Source: Gossypium raimondii (Eukaryota > Streptophyta > Magnoliopsida > Malvales > Malvaceae). From it: 64,000 bases of DNA. Positions 44,301-57,305 of this stretch are shown here, piece by piece. The translations under genes and the position numbers were made by a program. Within the stretch, counting starts at the first letter, position 1. Every line of letters starts with the position of its first letter. A model generated the notes under the pieces. That model worked only from the letters and a program-made list of their open reading frames with translations. It had not been told where the DNA came from and did no database searches. The stretch lies in assembly GCF_025698545.1 (NCBI RefSeq), contig NC_068567.1, positions 5,208,001 through 5,272,000 of the forward strand, written 5' to 3'.

Positions 44301-47300
44301 TTTTGAAATTGTGTAATCAAAATGTACTAATAATTTAGTGACAATGAGTATAGTTTACCCAAAAGAAAATACAAGTTGAACATTAGTGCTACTATTTCAA
44401 GGAGTAGATGTTGAAACTTTCATGCAGGAATTGTAATTGAAAGTTTCTTCATTGATAAACATAATGTTTGATAAATTTATTAGTGGGGATATCTCTGAAA
44501 TGTGTGTGCGCGCTTTAATGTGATGACATTACTTTATGGCAGGTTACATATCCAAATATGATGGAGTTGTTTGAGAGCCTTGGGATTGATATGGAACCAT
44601 CTGATATGTCACTCTCAGTGAGCCTTAATGAAGGCAAAGGCTGTGAATGGGGCAGCCGTAATGGCCTTTCAGCCTTGTTTGCCCAAAAATCCAACCTCTT
44701 CAATCCTTACTTTTGGCAAATGCTTAGAGAAATTCTCAAATTCAAGAATGATGTTATTAGGTGAGCAATGATAAAAAGTCTTTATGATACTCCAAGATGA
44801 ATTGTAAGTGTTGGATATGAAAATATGTCGTCTTTCATTTCTGATTTTGCAGTTATCTTGAATTGCTCGAAAACAACCCGGATATTGACCGTAATGAAAC
44901 ATTGGGACAGTTCATAAAATCAAAGGGTTACTCTGAATTATTTCAGAAGGCTTATCTGGTGAGATATATCATAGACCTCTCTACATTTTCTGATATGCTT
45001 TTTCTCGTATCAAAGTCGACATGTTTGACGAAATGTCTCATTAGTAGCCAATAGCAATGACAATGTTGTAGTTTTTTAGGTGCCTGTATGTGGTTCAATA
45101 TGGTCATGCCCTACAGAAAGAGTTATGGATTTTTCAGCTTTCTCTATTCTTTCATTTTGCCGCAATCATCATCTACTTCAGGTACATTCTCTTACAAATG
45201 AAAGTATTATATAAAGTATTTGGTAAGAATCACTCGTGGACTATGTTACTCGGACTCGGGTGAGTTTTAGACATGAATTTGTATGGAAAATGAAAGTCTG
45301 GCTAACTTAGGTCATGGCCAGTATGAGCTTTCTATGTTAGTTTTGATTTGATAATATTACTTTGCTTGTCTTTATAGATCTTTGGACGACCACAGTGGAT
45401 GACCGTTCGATGGCGTTCACATCGTTACGTCAATAAGGTACCAGTTCTCATTATAATTTCCTCTTCTTAGGTTGCACCGTTTTGTATCCAAATTCATTGT
45501 TACATGCAAATAGATGTAAGCTCCAGGCATTTTATTTTTGCTGTTGGGTTATTGACAAAATGTAATCAGGTTAGAGAAGAGCTGGAGAGTAGAGGTTGTC
45601 AAATAAGAACTGGTTGCGAGGTGCATTCTGTTTTGAGTGATGCTGAAGGTTAGTATCTAAATTCAAAGTTTCGTTCGAGTATTTTGCTCCGACATGATTA
45701 AGATTTTTATACAACAAAGCTGGATTCAAAAGTTCTCAACATTTTATAACTAATGTGCTTGTGAAATGATCATCGCAGCATGGTTTCCACTTTCAACTTG
45801 TTTTCTCAGAAGCTTCTACTTGCTTCATTCTTACATTCTCATTCTCTAAGATGATCCATAACATGTTTAAACGAAGCCTTTTATGATGATTAAGAGTAAC
45901 TTGGCTTCTGTTTTGCATTATCTGAATAAAACTATTTCTTAAAACTGAAGAAATATGACAGATATGGCATTTATATTTAGACTTTTTCTCATGTCAGAAG
46001 CATTTTGTGGTTCCACTGGTAATTCTAAAGGTTTATTACAGGTTGCACTGTATTATGTGGAGATGACTCTCACGAGTTATATCAAGGTTGCATAATGGCT
46101 GTTCATGCACCAGATGCTTTGAGATTGTTAGGGAATCAAGCAACATATGATGAATCAACAGTGCTTGGTGCTTTCCAATATGTCTATAGGTACCATTATT
46201 GAATACATTATATAACTGAAACTGATATTTTATGCAATCCCTGAGATATTTCCATTTATCTCAAATACCATGAAGAGATCTTTACTTCCATTGAAGGCTT
46301 CGAGAACCATAAAAAAAGGATTTTGATCATTCAGTTTTGCACATTCATTTGTGATTCTCTTTATCTGGCAGTGATATTTATCTTCATCGTGACAAAAATT
46401 TAATGCCCAAAAACCCAGCAGCATGGAGTGCATGGAATTTTCTTGGAAGTACAGACAAGAATGTATCTTTGACATACTGGCTTAATGTGCTTCAGGTAGC
46501 TATTATGTTCTCTTTGCTTAAATACACACTCTTGAGTCCAAAACCTACTTGTGAAAAGGAATATGTTATGTTGATTAGTCCTTTTGGTACTCATAGTTCA
46601 AAATGTGATTGCTTATATTATACTAGGACAGTATATGATCATGAGGACTGTTTTAGAGCTTCCACCAACTACTGGTGATGTTAAGATATGGAGTGGGAAT
46701 GCCTCTTGAAATTGGTTTCTAAAGTTATAACACTATTAACTTGGAAGATGACAATCAGAAATTATATTTTTCTAAAAAGGTAAGGTAACCCAAAATTACT
46801 ATGAGAAAATTGATCTTATCACTAATGTTATTAGACTGCAATGTATGAATTTGCAGAATCTAGGAGAAACAAGCCTACCCTTTTTGGTCACTCTCAATCC
46901 AGATTATACACCAAAACACACCTTGCTTAAGTGGAGAACAGGCCATCCAGTACCATCTGTTGCTGCAACAAAAGCTTCTCTTGAGCTTGATCGGATTCAA
47001 GGGAAGAGAGGAATTTGGTTTTGTGGAGCATACCTGGGTGAGCAGATTCTGTTATAAAAGACCCTCTGCAGACTGTCTTTGTTTTGTTGGTCACATTTTA
47101 TTTTTCAAAATTCCTTTCCATAAGTTATTTATGCAGAGTATACATCTGACCTACAGTAAATATGAACATGGATATATATATCTTCCTCTAAGGCTCACAT
47201 TGTGCCTAAATTTTCCTTGTTAGCCAGTTAGTAGTGTTTTAATTTGCTGATGTCTGACATCTGAAAACTAAAAATACTTGCGATAATTTGGCTCAAAACT

Positions 47301-50300
47301 AGGAAACTTCACTTTCAAATAATTCATCATAGTAACTCAACTTTCTTTTCAGGCTATGGCTTCCATGAAGATGGATTAAAGGTAGTGATTTCTTTTAATC
47401 ATAAATTATTTCTTACCTTACCATGTTCTCAAACTAGTGCATATTGATCTCCCATATGACTAAAGGATGTCTCCCTAATATATATACTTCACCAAGGTTT
47501 TTACTCTTTTTTTCAAAAGGATGTATTTATTATATGGCAGTTCACAAGTGAGGTTCACTTCTTTCCAGGCTGGGATGATTGCTGCAAACGGTCTGCTGGG
47601 AAAAAGTTGTAATATTCTGAGCAATCCAAAGCATATGGTGCCCTCTCTGATGGAAACAGGGGCACGTCTTTTTGTTACTAGATTCCTCAGTCATTTTATA
47701 TCAACCGGCTGTGTGATGTGAGTTCCTCCAATGTCCTACTTTGCTGCTGGTTGTTGTCTGTCCTAATGTGTGCACACTTGTCAAATTATAAGATCATTAT
47801 GTGCTTTGATTGCCAATGCAGGGTTTCAACTTTAGGTTTAAGATCAGTATGCTTCATCTATTGTCCAAATCATTTTTGTTCTTCACTTAAGAACCATAGG
47901 CAACTATTAGCTACTAATACTGTCAATTGTTTCACCTAAAGCCGGACCATCCTGATTTAGACTAAGTATCCAACACTCACCTCAAGACCAAGTAGCAAAC
48001 CCTATTTTTGAAGCATTTATCATGTCATTTTCATGACAATGTGCATGGTTTGAACAGGCCAACTCGTTCAAACCTCTTCATTCGATATGAACCAGCTATC
48101 TATGTTTAGACTTCTGTTTTGGATAAAGGATTCTTGGACTTCTGAAATGCTATTTATGCCCTTGATTCAACCATGAGCATCATATTTTTCTAATTTTAAT
48201 AATTAATAACTTTTACTTTTTCCATTAACAGTTTATTGGAAGAAGGTGGCACTATGTTTACCTTTGAAGGAACTAGCAATAAGTGTTCTCTAAAAACTGT
48301 AATTAAAGTTCACAGTCCACATTTTTATTGGAAGGTAAATGCATTTGAAATCAATCGTTCAATGAAGATACCATATGATTATCTTATGTTCTGACTTTTT
48401 ACTTTGTCCTACACTCATGTCAGATACATATTTCCATATGTGTAAGAGCATGATTCTCCAAAAATAGGAGAAAATATATTGTATCCAACACTCACCTTGA
48501 ATCTCAATAATGTAGATGATTATACATTATTATGTCAAACTATGTACAATGTATCGAACTTATGGATATGATTTTCTTTATGCATGATATTGCAGCAACT
48601 AATGAGCACTAAGAATTGCTTTTTCAGGTTATGACAGAGGCAGATTTAGGCCTTGCGGATTCATATATCAATGGGGATTTTTCTTTTGTTGATAAAAAAG
48701 ATGGTCTGCTGAACCTTGTAATGGTAAGAAAATGACACAATCGTAACAACATGTTATAACTACCGGTATCTGCGTTCATCAGATTTGCCTTGTTACCTGC
48801 AGATTCTTATTGCCAACAGAGATTTGATTTCTTCCAACTCAAAACTTAGTAAGAAAAGGTGTACTCTTAATTATAAACCCAAGATGATAAGCATATTCTT
48901 CACCTAAATCCCAGTTGAGATAGTATATCTAACCCTTTATGTTTAGGGGTTGGTGGACACCATTGTTGTTTACAGCTGGTTTAACATCAGCAAAGTATTT
49001 CTTCAAGCATGTCTTAAGACAAAATACTCTTACACAAGCACGTAGGAACATTTCTCGCCATTACGACCTGGTACGAGGCCTTGACCTGTAAATTCTTTGT
49101 TGTTTATCCAAGTATGCTGAAGTATCTTATGCTCGATGTGTGTGTGTATATATGATTATTTGCAGCTTATTAAGATTTTAAGACATACATAATGCTTATA
49201 ATCATTCTTTGTATTCTTAGAGTAATGACCTTTTTGCACTCTTCTTGGATGAGACAATGACATACTCTTGTGCAGTATTTAAGGTTAGACTCACTGTCAA
49301 AACTTGGCACTTATGTGATGATACTATTAAATAAGATTGTTGGTAATTTGATTTTTGTTTGTTTTACAGACAGAAGATGAGGATTTGAAAGATGCACAAC
49401 ACAGAAAGATCTCTCTTTTGATTGAAAAAGTAAGTCCTTACAGTAATAATATTTTCTGTTCATGCTATAATCTTTTATCGAATTTTCAATCTCAATTTTC
49501 CAGGCAAGAATTGATAGCAAGCATGAAATTCTTGAGATTGGATGTGGTTGGGGAAGCTTAGCTATTGAGGTTGTCAAACGAACTGGATGCAAATATACCG
49601 GCATTACTTTATCCGAAGAGCAACTCAAACTTGCAGAAAAAAGAGTGAAGGAAGCTGGACTTCAGGTACCAATATGATAATCTGCAACATATTGACAAAA
49701 AATATAAGCTGCTAATTATCGGCCAAATTGAAGTCATGATATGTTTTTAATTTAGCAAATAGACTTTAGTAGTAATTTTGTAAGTATCAGCTTTAGCACC
49801 AGTTCGTGTTTGTCAATGGCTCTGGCCATTGCATCTGATTGACTTTCAGGGGTTCATAGCCATTGCTATCTCTGTATTTTAACTTTATTGTCAGGAAAAT
49901 ATAAGATTTCAACTCTGTGACTATCGACAACTACCTAGCACCTACAAGTATGACAGAATTATATCGTGGTAAGTTCTTTAAGCCACCAATTTCACCCCCA
50001 TTACATACCAAAACAAAGATCATAATACTATATGGCCATTTCCAGTGAGATGATAGAAGCTGTTGGCCATGAATACATGGAGGACTTCTTCGGTTGCTGT
50101 GAATCAGTGTTAGCAGATGATGGACTTCTTGTTTTACAGGTAACTGCAGTTTGAGAACATTTCCAGTATTTAGCCAAGATCATGAAAATTACTAGCTATG
50201 TTGCTCGGACTCTTCATTTTTTTGGAAGTGTCTGTATTCAACATTCATGATACGGATATATGATGCGCCGAGGACATTAAAAAAACTTAGAAAAAATCTG

Positions 50301-51434
50301 ACACATAATTGCATCTGACACTATACCCGACATCAAGTAACATAGATTACCAGTACATTTGTTTTGACTACTATTTGGGGTGGTTCATGTTACTGCAGTT
50401 CATATCAATACCAGAGGAACGGTACAATGAATACAGGCGAAGCTCGGATTTCATCAAGGAATACATCTTCCCTGGTGGATGCTTACCTTCTCTGGCTAGG
50501 ATAACAACAGCCATGAATGCTGCGTCCAAACTCTGGTATAATGCAATTTCCCCCCTTGTAAACTTTTATGTACATAACCATGCATTTTGTTTTGGTTTCT
50601 GTTATACACATATTTGGTCATGGAGAAAAGTGAAGGAAGTTGTGTAATTGTAGTGTGGAGCATGTGGAAAACATCGGACTTCATTACTACCAAACGCTTA
50701 GATATTGGAGAAAGAATTTTTTGGAGAAACAGAGGTATGCCATTCCCAATACATTTGTATGCCATTCCAACTTGCATGAAAATCTTGAAAAAGAAAATTG
50801 AACACACTTGTGTTAAAGTACGTGTCAAACACTCGCACACAAGTTCAATCCAAATAATGTAGATAAATAAGACTTTATCTAATAATTTAATAACCTTTTC
50901 AATGAAATTTGGAAATTTGATTGTGTTGTGGTTACATAGCAAAATCCATGCCTTGGGATTCAATGACAAGTTCATCCGGACATGGGAATACTATTTTGAT
51001 TATTGTGCTGCTGGTTTCAAGTCCAATACTCTTGGTAATTACCAGGTGAGTCTCAAGACACATCTATATTGTCCCCATTTTCATTTTTTTCTTTCTAGAA
51101 TAATATTAACCAACACTTTTTTATTGAAATTGTGAGGTATTATCCGACAAAAATATTAGAATAGTTTTTATAAAAAGATTGTTTGAAAATACTTAAATCG
51201 AACACTCGCCCTGAGTCCAGATAACATAAATACATGTTTTTTCTTCCTAGACCTATTTGAATATCTTATGAACTATTTGAGAACCATGCATTTCTTGGAA
51301 ATATAGACCGTGCTTATGCCATCTAATTATCCATTAAGTGAGCTAATGTTTTTCAAATGTAGGTTGTATTTTCTCGGCCTGGAAATGTAGTTGCACTTGG
51401 CAACCCATACAAAGACTTCCCCTCAGCTTCTTAA
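41309..51434 (+). CDS. cyclopropane fatty acid synthase, intact copy B (CPS-B)
   Basis: Twenty-four coding exons join in frame to 865 residues: 41309-41482, 44543-44760, 44853-44958, 45080-45181, 45378-45437, 45570-45648, 46042-46189, 46372-46495, 46857-47037, 47353-47381, 47569-47717, 48232-48334, 48628-48723, 48803-48858, 48947-49070, 49221-49283, 49370-49429, 49504-49665, 49895-49968, 50046-50139, 50399-50535, 50654-50734, 50940-51045, 51363-51434. All introns are GT..AG. The N-terminal half is an FAD-dependent oxidoreductase-like domain (dinucleotide motif VVGGGISG, residues 5-12), typical of plant enzymes. The C-terminal half is the methyltransferase: SAM motif LEIGCGWG (634-641), Cys600 in YSCAVF, Glu704/Glu707 in CEMIEAVGHEY, His790 and Tyr824-828, matching the bicarbonate-site residues of bacterial enzymes. 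It adds a methylene from S-adenosylmethionine across the oleoyl double bond, giving dihydrosterculate (precursor of sterculic and malvalic acids). Length fits the family. Confidence 0.95.
42530..43664. mobile_element. fold-back / long-TIR MITE inside CPS-B intron 1
   Basis: The 1135-bp segment is a near palindrome. The left side reads GGGGATATTTACTAAAATAT, then CTGACACCAGCCTGATCAGG, GGCACCAAAGGTGCC and TTGCCTTCTAAGCCCTCC. The right side repeats these blocks in reverse order and complement, ending TATTTTAGTAAAAAACCCC. The middle contains further nested inverted copies of AATAACTCTATTTTAATTTA. The flanks TAAAATA and TAAAACA are a possible diverged MULE-type target duplication. It has no coding capacity. 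Confidence 0.85.
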
Positions 51435-53447
51435 TTATTTATTTTCTCCTTATTTCAATCGTACCATAGCCATGATTTGAGCTTGTTGAAAACTGATGCT
51501 ACACGCTTGGTTTCTTTCAAATATGGTATTTGAGTGCATATCTATACATTGATGAATGTAATTCTGGCATGCCTCGTAGGAACTTGCCAGCAGGATTATA
51601 TTTTTACATGGACATTTATTTTAATTCTCTGTTCAAATTTTATTTATTAAATGCCATATATTAAAATAATTATAAAACCTGGATCATTTTATCTCATTAA
51701 AATGGAACTTCATTCCCATGTGGATATGCGCCACCAAAACCCAGAATTCCTTTAAAACGGAGAGTACTATACAAGTAAAACATTGAAAGGAAGAGAAGAA
51801 AATAGAACCCAGAACAAGAGTACTATACAAGTCTTACTGTTTAAGGGCATTAGCACATGCACTAAACATGCAGGCAGACAACTATTTGATGCAGAAGTGT
51901 ATTACTCAAAAACAGAGTTCGAGTCAACAGCATATACGATATATCTGAAGTTTTCATTGCCTAACTAGCCTAACTCGATTGATAATGGAGTGACCGAGCT
52001 TCTATTTTCTATCTATACATGCAGCCATTCTGTCACCAAGTCATTTCTAGTGATTAGCAACGTTTGAGCCCTTAGTCCCGTTGTCTAGAAGCAGAACACC
52101 TAAAATCCTTGATACTAAATGCTTTCAGCACTACAATCCTGAAAAATGAATGCGTTTCATCATCAACCGTATGTATCCAAATCCTTCCGCCGACCAAAAC
52201 TCAATTCAATTGCCTAGGTTGACACTCAAAAGTCAAAAACTACTAAAAGCCTCCTCTCCCATTTCCACTGTATTATTAGTTTATTACCTAAAATGTACAT
52301 TAGTGGGGAACAATGAACAATTATGAATAATACAAGGTTACCAACAGAATTTAACCTACTGTTTGTAAATGGAAAGAAAGGCCCCTGCACTAAATGTTTG
52401 GCAAAACTCAATTAATTCAGTCCAAAACTAATGGGAACTTTAAAGACATACTTTTCTAGAGCTCTAATAATCAATTATCATACTATAAAATTTACTCCAA
52501 AGAATCAAAAGGCACAATCAATAATTATGTAATCTTGATCTGCCAGAAAGCTAACAGCTTTTGAATCAACATACCCCAAGCAGTTTGCATCACTAATCCA
52601 ACTCCATCTTGAATAAAAACCCCACAGAAACCAGGATGAAGATGAGGAAACCTTTTGACTTCAAAAGCCAAGAATTTGTAGTGTTGGGACAGCACCCGGG
52701 TGGGGAAGGGCCCCTCTCATCTCATGTTAATTCAAATTTTCAACTGAGCAAGTCCTCTGCCGAACAAACCCCACACTGAACAAACCCCACCAAAAAGCTC
52801 GGGTTCAGCCATGAGTGGACACTTGACTCCACCTTTGAACTCTCGAGCATCTCTCCGCCTGTACAACACAAGGGCAAATACAGGGGGAAAATCATTATGC
52901 CATCCTCAAGTGTCAACTACCACTACGTTTATCGCTATCACTACGAGTGATCAACCCAAGTGGCCCATATCTCCACTGCTATCAAAAAAAATCCTTGGTA
53001 AATCTCCGTACCCTACTGATCATATCAAATCAAGCATAATTATCTATCATCAAATTTTTCTAGATGATATATATAACAATAAAATGCTCAAAACAGCAAG
53101 ATAATACAAATTTAAGTTATATAAACTAATATAGCTTAAACACTACCATAGATATGAAGGTATTGGAGCAGCAAGAAAAAAATATAAAGCAAGCCAAATT
53201 AAAACTACACTCAGTAGCACAACTGAAGAAAGGCACCTATTACGCCTCAAAACTACTTATTATGACTAGCAAAACAGATACTGCAAACTACAGGGTTTCA
53301 AGCAATCCAACCGGTCCCAAGGTGATTTATCATCCAACTTGAACCTCTCCTGTTGCTGCTCGCGTAAGAAACCATCACAATTACAAGAGCAAAGAGAAGG
53401 TCATGCGCAGAAGAGTTTGAGATCAAGTTGTCTTTCTTGTGATAGAA
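51435..53447. other. convergent spacer with the 3' UTRs of CPS-B and hnRNP-B
   Basis: About 2.0 kb between two stop codons that face each other. It matches the left-arm spacer over most of its length and holds no gene. An open frame at 52811-53104 lies in this shared noncoding DNA and is not conserved as a frame in the other arm. Confidence 0.6.
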
Positions 53448-55271
53448 TCACTGTTGCTGAGCTTGTCGGCCCTGTGCACCGCCATACCCACCACCATAAC
53501 CACCTTGTCCACCATGAGGACCATTTGCCTGAGCACCCCCATAATTTCCAGAACCTTGGGATGAATCAGACCTCCATGTTGCATTTCCATACCCTGAACT
53601 TCCATTTACATCACCATACCCACTTACCATGTAACCACCACCACTCCCTTGTAGATCTTCCCCACCTGCAACAGCATTACTATTTGGAGTACCACCAGAA
53701 CGACCTCCAGCAGCCCCATAGCCAGCATTCCCATAAGATCCATCATTACCGCCATATCCACCATATCCATAACCTTGACCCCCATACCCAGTAGCTCCAG
53801 TGGGAGACTGGCCAGTAGCTGCAGAACCTGGGCCACCACTACCAGCACCAGCACCCCAAGGAGCAGCATTCCCATAACCCATAGCACCATAACCAGATGG
53901 AGCTTGAGTGCCCCATGAACTTCTAGGGGCACCAGGAGGCCCACTTGCATAACCAGCATTAGGGTTCCCATAAGCTGCACCTGCAGGAGCACCATAACCA
54001 GCACCTGCACCACCATAATTTCCATAACTACCATAGCCAACACCATTATTAGCAGGACCATAACCGTAACCAGGTGCATATCCTGATGAGCCATAAGTTG
54101 GAAAGCCAGCTCCAGTACCCTGGGCGCGCATGTAACTACTGGAGTCCATTCGACCATCATAAGAACTTGAATTCCCACCAGAAGAACCATAACCCTGGTA
54201 ACCTCCAAAACCACTGGCACCACCACTCATAGTACGGCTAGCCCCACCGGGGTTGGCATCTTTAGGAAGGGCCCGCTTCACTTCAACTTGCTTGCCATTC
54301 AAATCATGAAAACTCTTGTGCAAAACCCTGTCAACTGCATCTTCAGTGTCGAAGGAGATAAAACCAAACCCCCGAGGCCGCTGAGTATTCTGGTCATACA
54401 TGATTACTACATCAGTTACATGACCATATGCCTCAAAGTATTGGCGAAACCCGTCTTCAGTTAAGGTCGGAGGCAATCCTCCAACAAAAATCTTCTTGGT
54501 CCTGATATTTCCACCACCTCCGGAATTTCTACCCTGATTAAAATTACCAGATCTAGCAGACGTTTGCTGCTCCTCTCTAGATAACGCCCTCTTTGCCTCA
54601 ACCTGGGAAACAGTTATCTTATAATTGGGAACTATCTTTGCGCCAGGCAACGCCAATAACAATACAGATAAAATACACAAACTCGGATGAAATTAAGCGC
54701 GCGCCCGCACACACACACACACATAAGCACAAAAACACCTTAAATTGTAAAATTGGCACGAAAATAATATAGCAGACACTAAGAAACTCCAAGTATCTTC
54801 TCATGCGTAGGCAAAAGACAATAAGATAAAACATACAAAATTAACAATGAATAGAACAAAATCGGAGGGGAGGGGGGAAAAACATGGAACCATACAATCA
54901 TCAACCAGTAAATCAATAAAAAATAACTTATAAACCCCCCAAATTTATTTCCCTCCCTAGAGTTAGTATTAAAAAGGAAAACCCACTGAGATAACAATAA
55001 ACCTAGAAAATCATTATAATAAATGTAAAAATAAAATTAAAAACCTCACCGTTCTACCATCAATGGTGTGCTTTTCTTGAAGAACGGTATCGAGAACGGA
55101 CGGATCTGAGAAGACAACGAATCCAAAGCCACGAGGTCTCCCCGTAACCTTATCTCTCATAACAACAGTCTGCAAGATGTCGCCGTACTGACCAAAGTAT
55201 TCCTTTAGCCTATCCTCACTTGTTTCCCATGATATCCCTCCAATAAACAGCTTCCCCTGATCTGAATCCAT
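53448..55271 (-). CDS. hnRNP-like glycine-rich protein with two RRMs, copy B
   Basis: Exon 1 is 55271-55050 and exon 2 is 54602-53448; the intron has donor ACG|GTGAGG and acceptor TTTCCCAG|GTT. The product is 458 residues, colinear with copy A: RRM1 with KLFIGGIS and RGFGFVVF, RRM2 with KIFVGGLP and RGFGFISF, then a Gly/Tyr/Ser-rich tail ending QGRQAQQQ. It keeps Arg at 184 and regular Gly in the tail where copy A has Pro and Cys, so it looks the less altered copy. The role should be RNA binding with a condensate-forming tail, as in the RBGD/hnRNP A/B-like group. It converges on CPS-B with about 2 kb between stops. The intron carries a short (CA)n run at about 54705-54722. Confidence 0.93.
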
Positions 55272-55649
55272 TCCCCCCTTCTACTCTTCTCTTCTATTCC
55301 TCCAAATCTAACGAAAAACGCTTCCGATTCTAACCTTCCTTTTAGGTTTTAGGGTTTTGGGGGTTTTTTAAGGGACTTGGAGAATGAGGAAGAAATAATT
55401 ATTTTGGGGGGCCGATTTTGAGAGACAAAATTGCAGCTGCTCTAAAGCCAAAGAATAAAGAAAGGGGAAGGGAAGAGTGAGGGATCGCGTTGTATGCCGG
55501 TTGGACGGTGGAGATTTTGGAATATTTCGGGAATGAACGGCTGTGATTTTGTTTAGATCGGACTATTGGATCCGATTGGTCCAGTTTCATTTGGGCTGGG
55601 TTTTAATAAGGTTCTCGTTTTCTTTTAACATAAAATTCTTTTGTGGAGA

Positions 55650-56338
55650 ATAATATAATTTTTGACCCCTAAACTTGGCAATTAGTTTCACTTTGGTACT
55701 TGTATTTGTACTTTTTTATTCATTTTGGTCCTTGAACATAGAAATTAGATTCATTTTGATCCCTAGACTTGGATTCTGTCAAGATTCGATGATGTGAATA
55801 GTGTTATTGGAACAGGACTAGATCAGACGAATTGAGAACCAATCGATATAATGGTCTAAATAAAAGGGTTGAATTGATTGATTTGAAAACTACTTTAAAT
55901 TGGTAAAATTTGAAAATGAGGACAAAAATGGACTATTGAACAGATTGAACCATTTTTTTATTTTTAATATTTTTACGAATTTTTAATTATTGTTACTATG
56001 GCTGTCGAACCAATCGAACTGGTTGAACAAGAATTGGTGGTCTAACTTGTTCAACCACTTGTTTGGTTATTAAAATACTGAATGTGGCACTATGAGATTG
56101 TATTACACCATCACTTTTTTTATCAAAAGGAAAGAGCACAGTATGATAGAAAACTATCAACCAACTTGTCACACCATCACTTTAATATTTATAAATTTCC
56201 AGGTGATTTTTATATTTTTCGAATTTAAGGATTAAAATGGATCTAGTTGTAAAGTTCAAATGCTAAAGTAGACAAAAAAAAAAGCATAGGTACCGAAGTG
56301 AACCTAGTTGCTAGCTCAAGGGCCAACAAATATATTAT
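55650..56338. mobile_element. probable MITE next to the outer end of the right arm
   Basis: The left end (TAATATAATTTTTGACCCCTAAACTTGG, then TTTCACTTTGGTACTTGT and TCATTTTGGTCCTTGAACAT) faces a diverged complement at the right end (AAGTTCAAATGCTAAAG, GGTACCGAAGTGAACC, AGGGCCAACAAATATATTAT). The centre has a second inverted piece around GGTTGAACAAG. It is non-coding and begins within 50 bp of where arm homology stops. Confidence 0.55.
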
Positions 56339-56367
56339 CCCAAATACTTTATATAAATTTTCATGAA

Positions 56368-56868
56368 TTAATTGCACCAAACATCCTTAAACTAACCACA
56401 TTTTAAATTGATCCCTAAACTTCAAATCATTCTAATTACATCCCTAAACTATCGAGGTTATATCAATTAGCTCCTTTTATTGCTAAATCGTTAATTTAAC
56501 TGTTAAACAATAAGTCAAATCTTATGTAACAAGATTTAAAATGAATTTTTTAAAAAAATCAATATTGTAAAATATATGTTTTAAAAATCTTAGTTTTGAG
56601 GTTTCAAAACTTTTTACGGAACTTTACCATTCACTATTTTCTTTTCAGTTTAACTTTATTTTTATTTTTACTTTCAAAACTTATACGATAAATTTCTATT
56701 TATTTAAATTTAGCTACATAAAATTTAATGTGTCATTTAACGATTTTAATAACGAAAGGACTTAATTGATTTAATAACTATAGTTTGAGAATATAATTAG
56801 AATCTTTTAAACTTAAAACTAATTTAAAATGAAAGACATGATTTGGGGATATATGGTACAATTAACGT
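56368..56868. mobile_element. TIR MITE flanked by TTAA
   Basis: The ends TTAATTGCACC and GGTACAATTAA are inverted. Inner blocks (TTTAAATTGATCCCTAAAC, TAATTACATCCCTAAACTAT) face complements at 56770-56845. The family and the exact duplication (TA or TTAA) cannot be settled by eye. Confidence 0.6.
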
Positions 56869-57247
56869 AATTATCATCATGGATTTTATTTAAAATATAA
56901 AAATTTATTTATGTTAAAAAATTAGAAATAATTGTAATGGAATTAAAGAAAATTGAGATTAAAACAATATTTGAAGCAAACAATTTAATGGGTTTAATAT
57001 TTTTATATGATAGTAGAGGTATGGATGAGATAATATGGTTGGAATTCGTATAGAATTCCACTTCGATTAATATTTTTGTACTCTTTTATCTCAATAAAAT
57101 GTGAAATTATTATTATTTTAAGTCACTTTTAATTATTTTAGATAGATTAGATATATTGTATAAGTAGAAGTCTCTTTTTATTTTCTGTAATTATCTAATT
57201 AAGTAGGGATTATAATCCACCTTCGTATATGTATTGCATATAGGACT

Positions 57248-57280
57248 CTTCCTCCTCCTCTTCTTCTTCTTCTTCTTAAT
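57248..57280 (+). promoter_or_regulatory. pyrimidine (CCT/CTT)n patch
   Basis: A run of CCTCCTCCTCTTCTTCTTC type directly upstream of ATG 57306, resembling the pyrimidine patch of plant core promoters. It could equally be a plain microsatellite. Confidence 0.4.
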
Positions 57281-57305
57281 CATAAGAGAGATTATTGTAT
57301 TGGTA

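Larger units (their letters stand above)
46980..55606. repeat. right arm of the inverted segmental duplication
   Basis: About 8.63 kb, mirror image of 2350-18170. It begins inside CPS-B exon 9 at CTTGAGCTTGAT and ends in the hnRNP-B promoter at TTGGGCTGGGTTTTAA. It carries none of the four mobile elements present in the left arm, so it shows their empty sites. Confidence 0.9.

Noticed and set aside
46403-46678. Open frame beginning MPKNPAAWSAW
   Set aside because: It is CPS-B exon 8 read on into the following intron, not a separate gene.
50496-50975. 159-codon minus-strand open frame
   Set aside because: Crosses CPS-B exons 21-23 in antisense; a shadow.
53339-53794. 151-codon His/Pro-rich plus-strand open frame
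   Set aside because: Antisense shadow of the hnRNP-B Gly-rich tail; the same antisense frame appears in copy A at 4216-4416.
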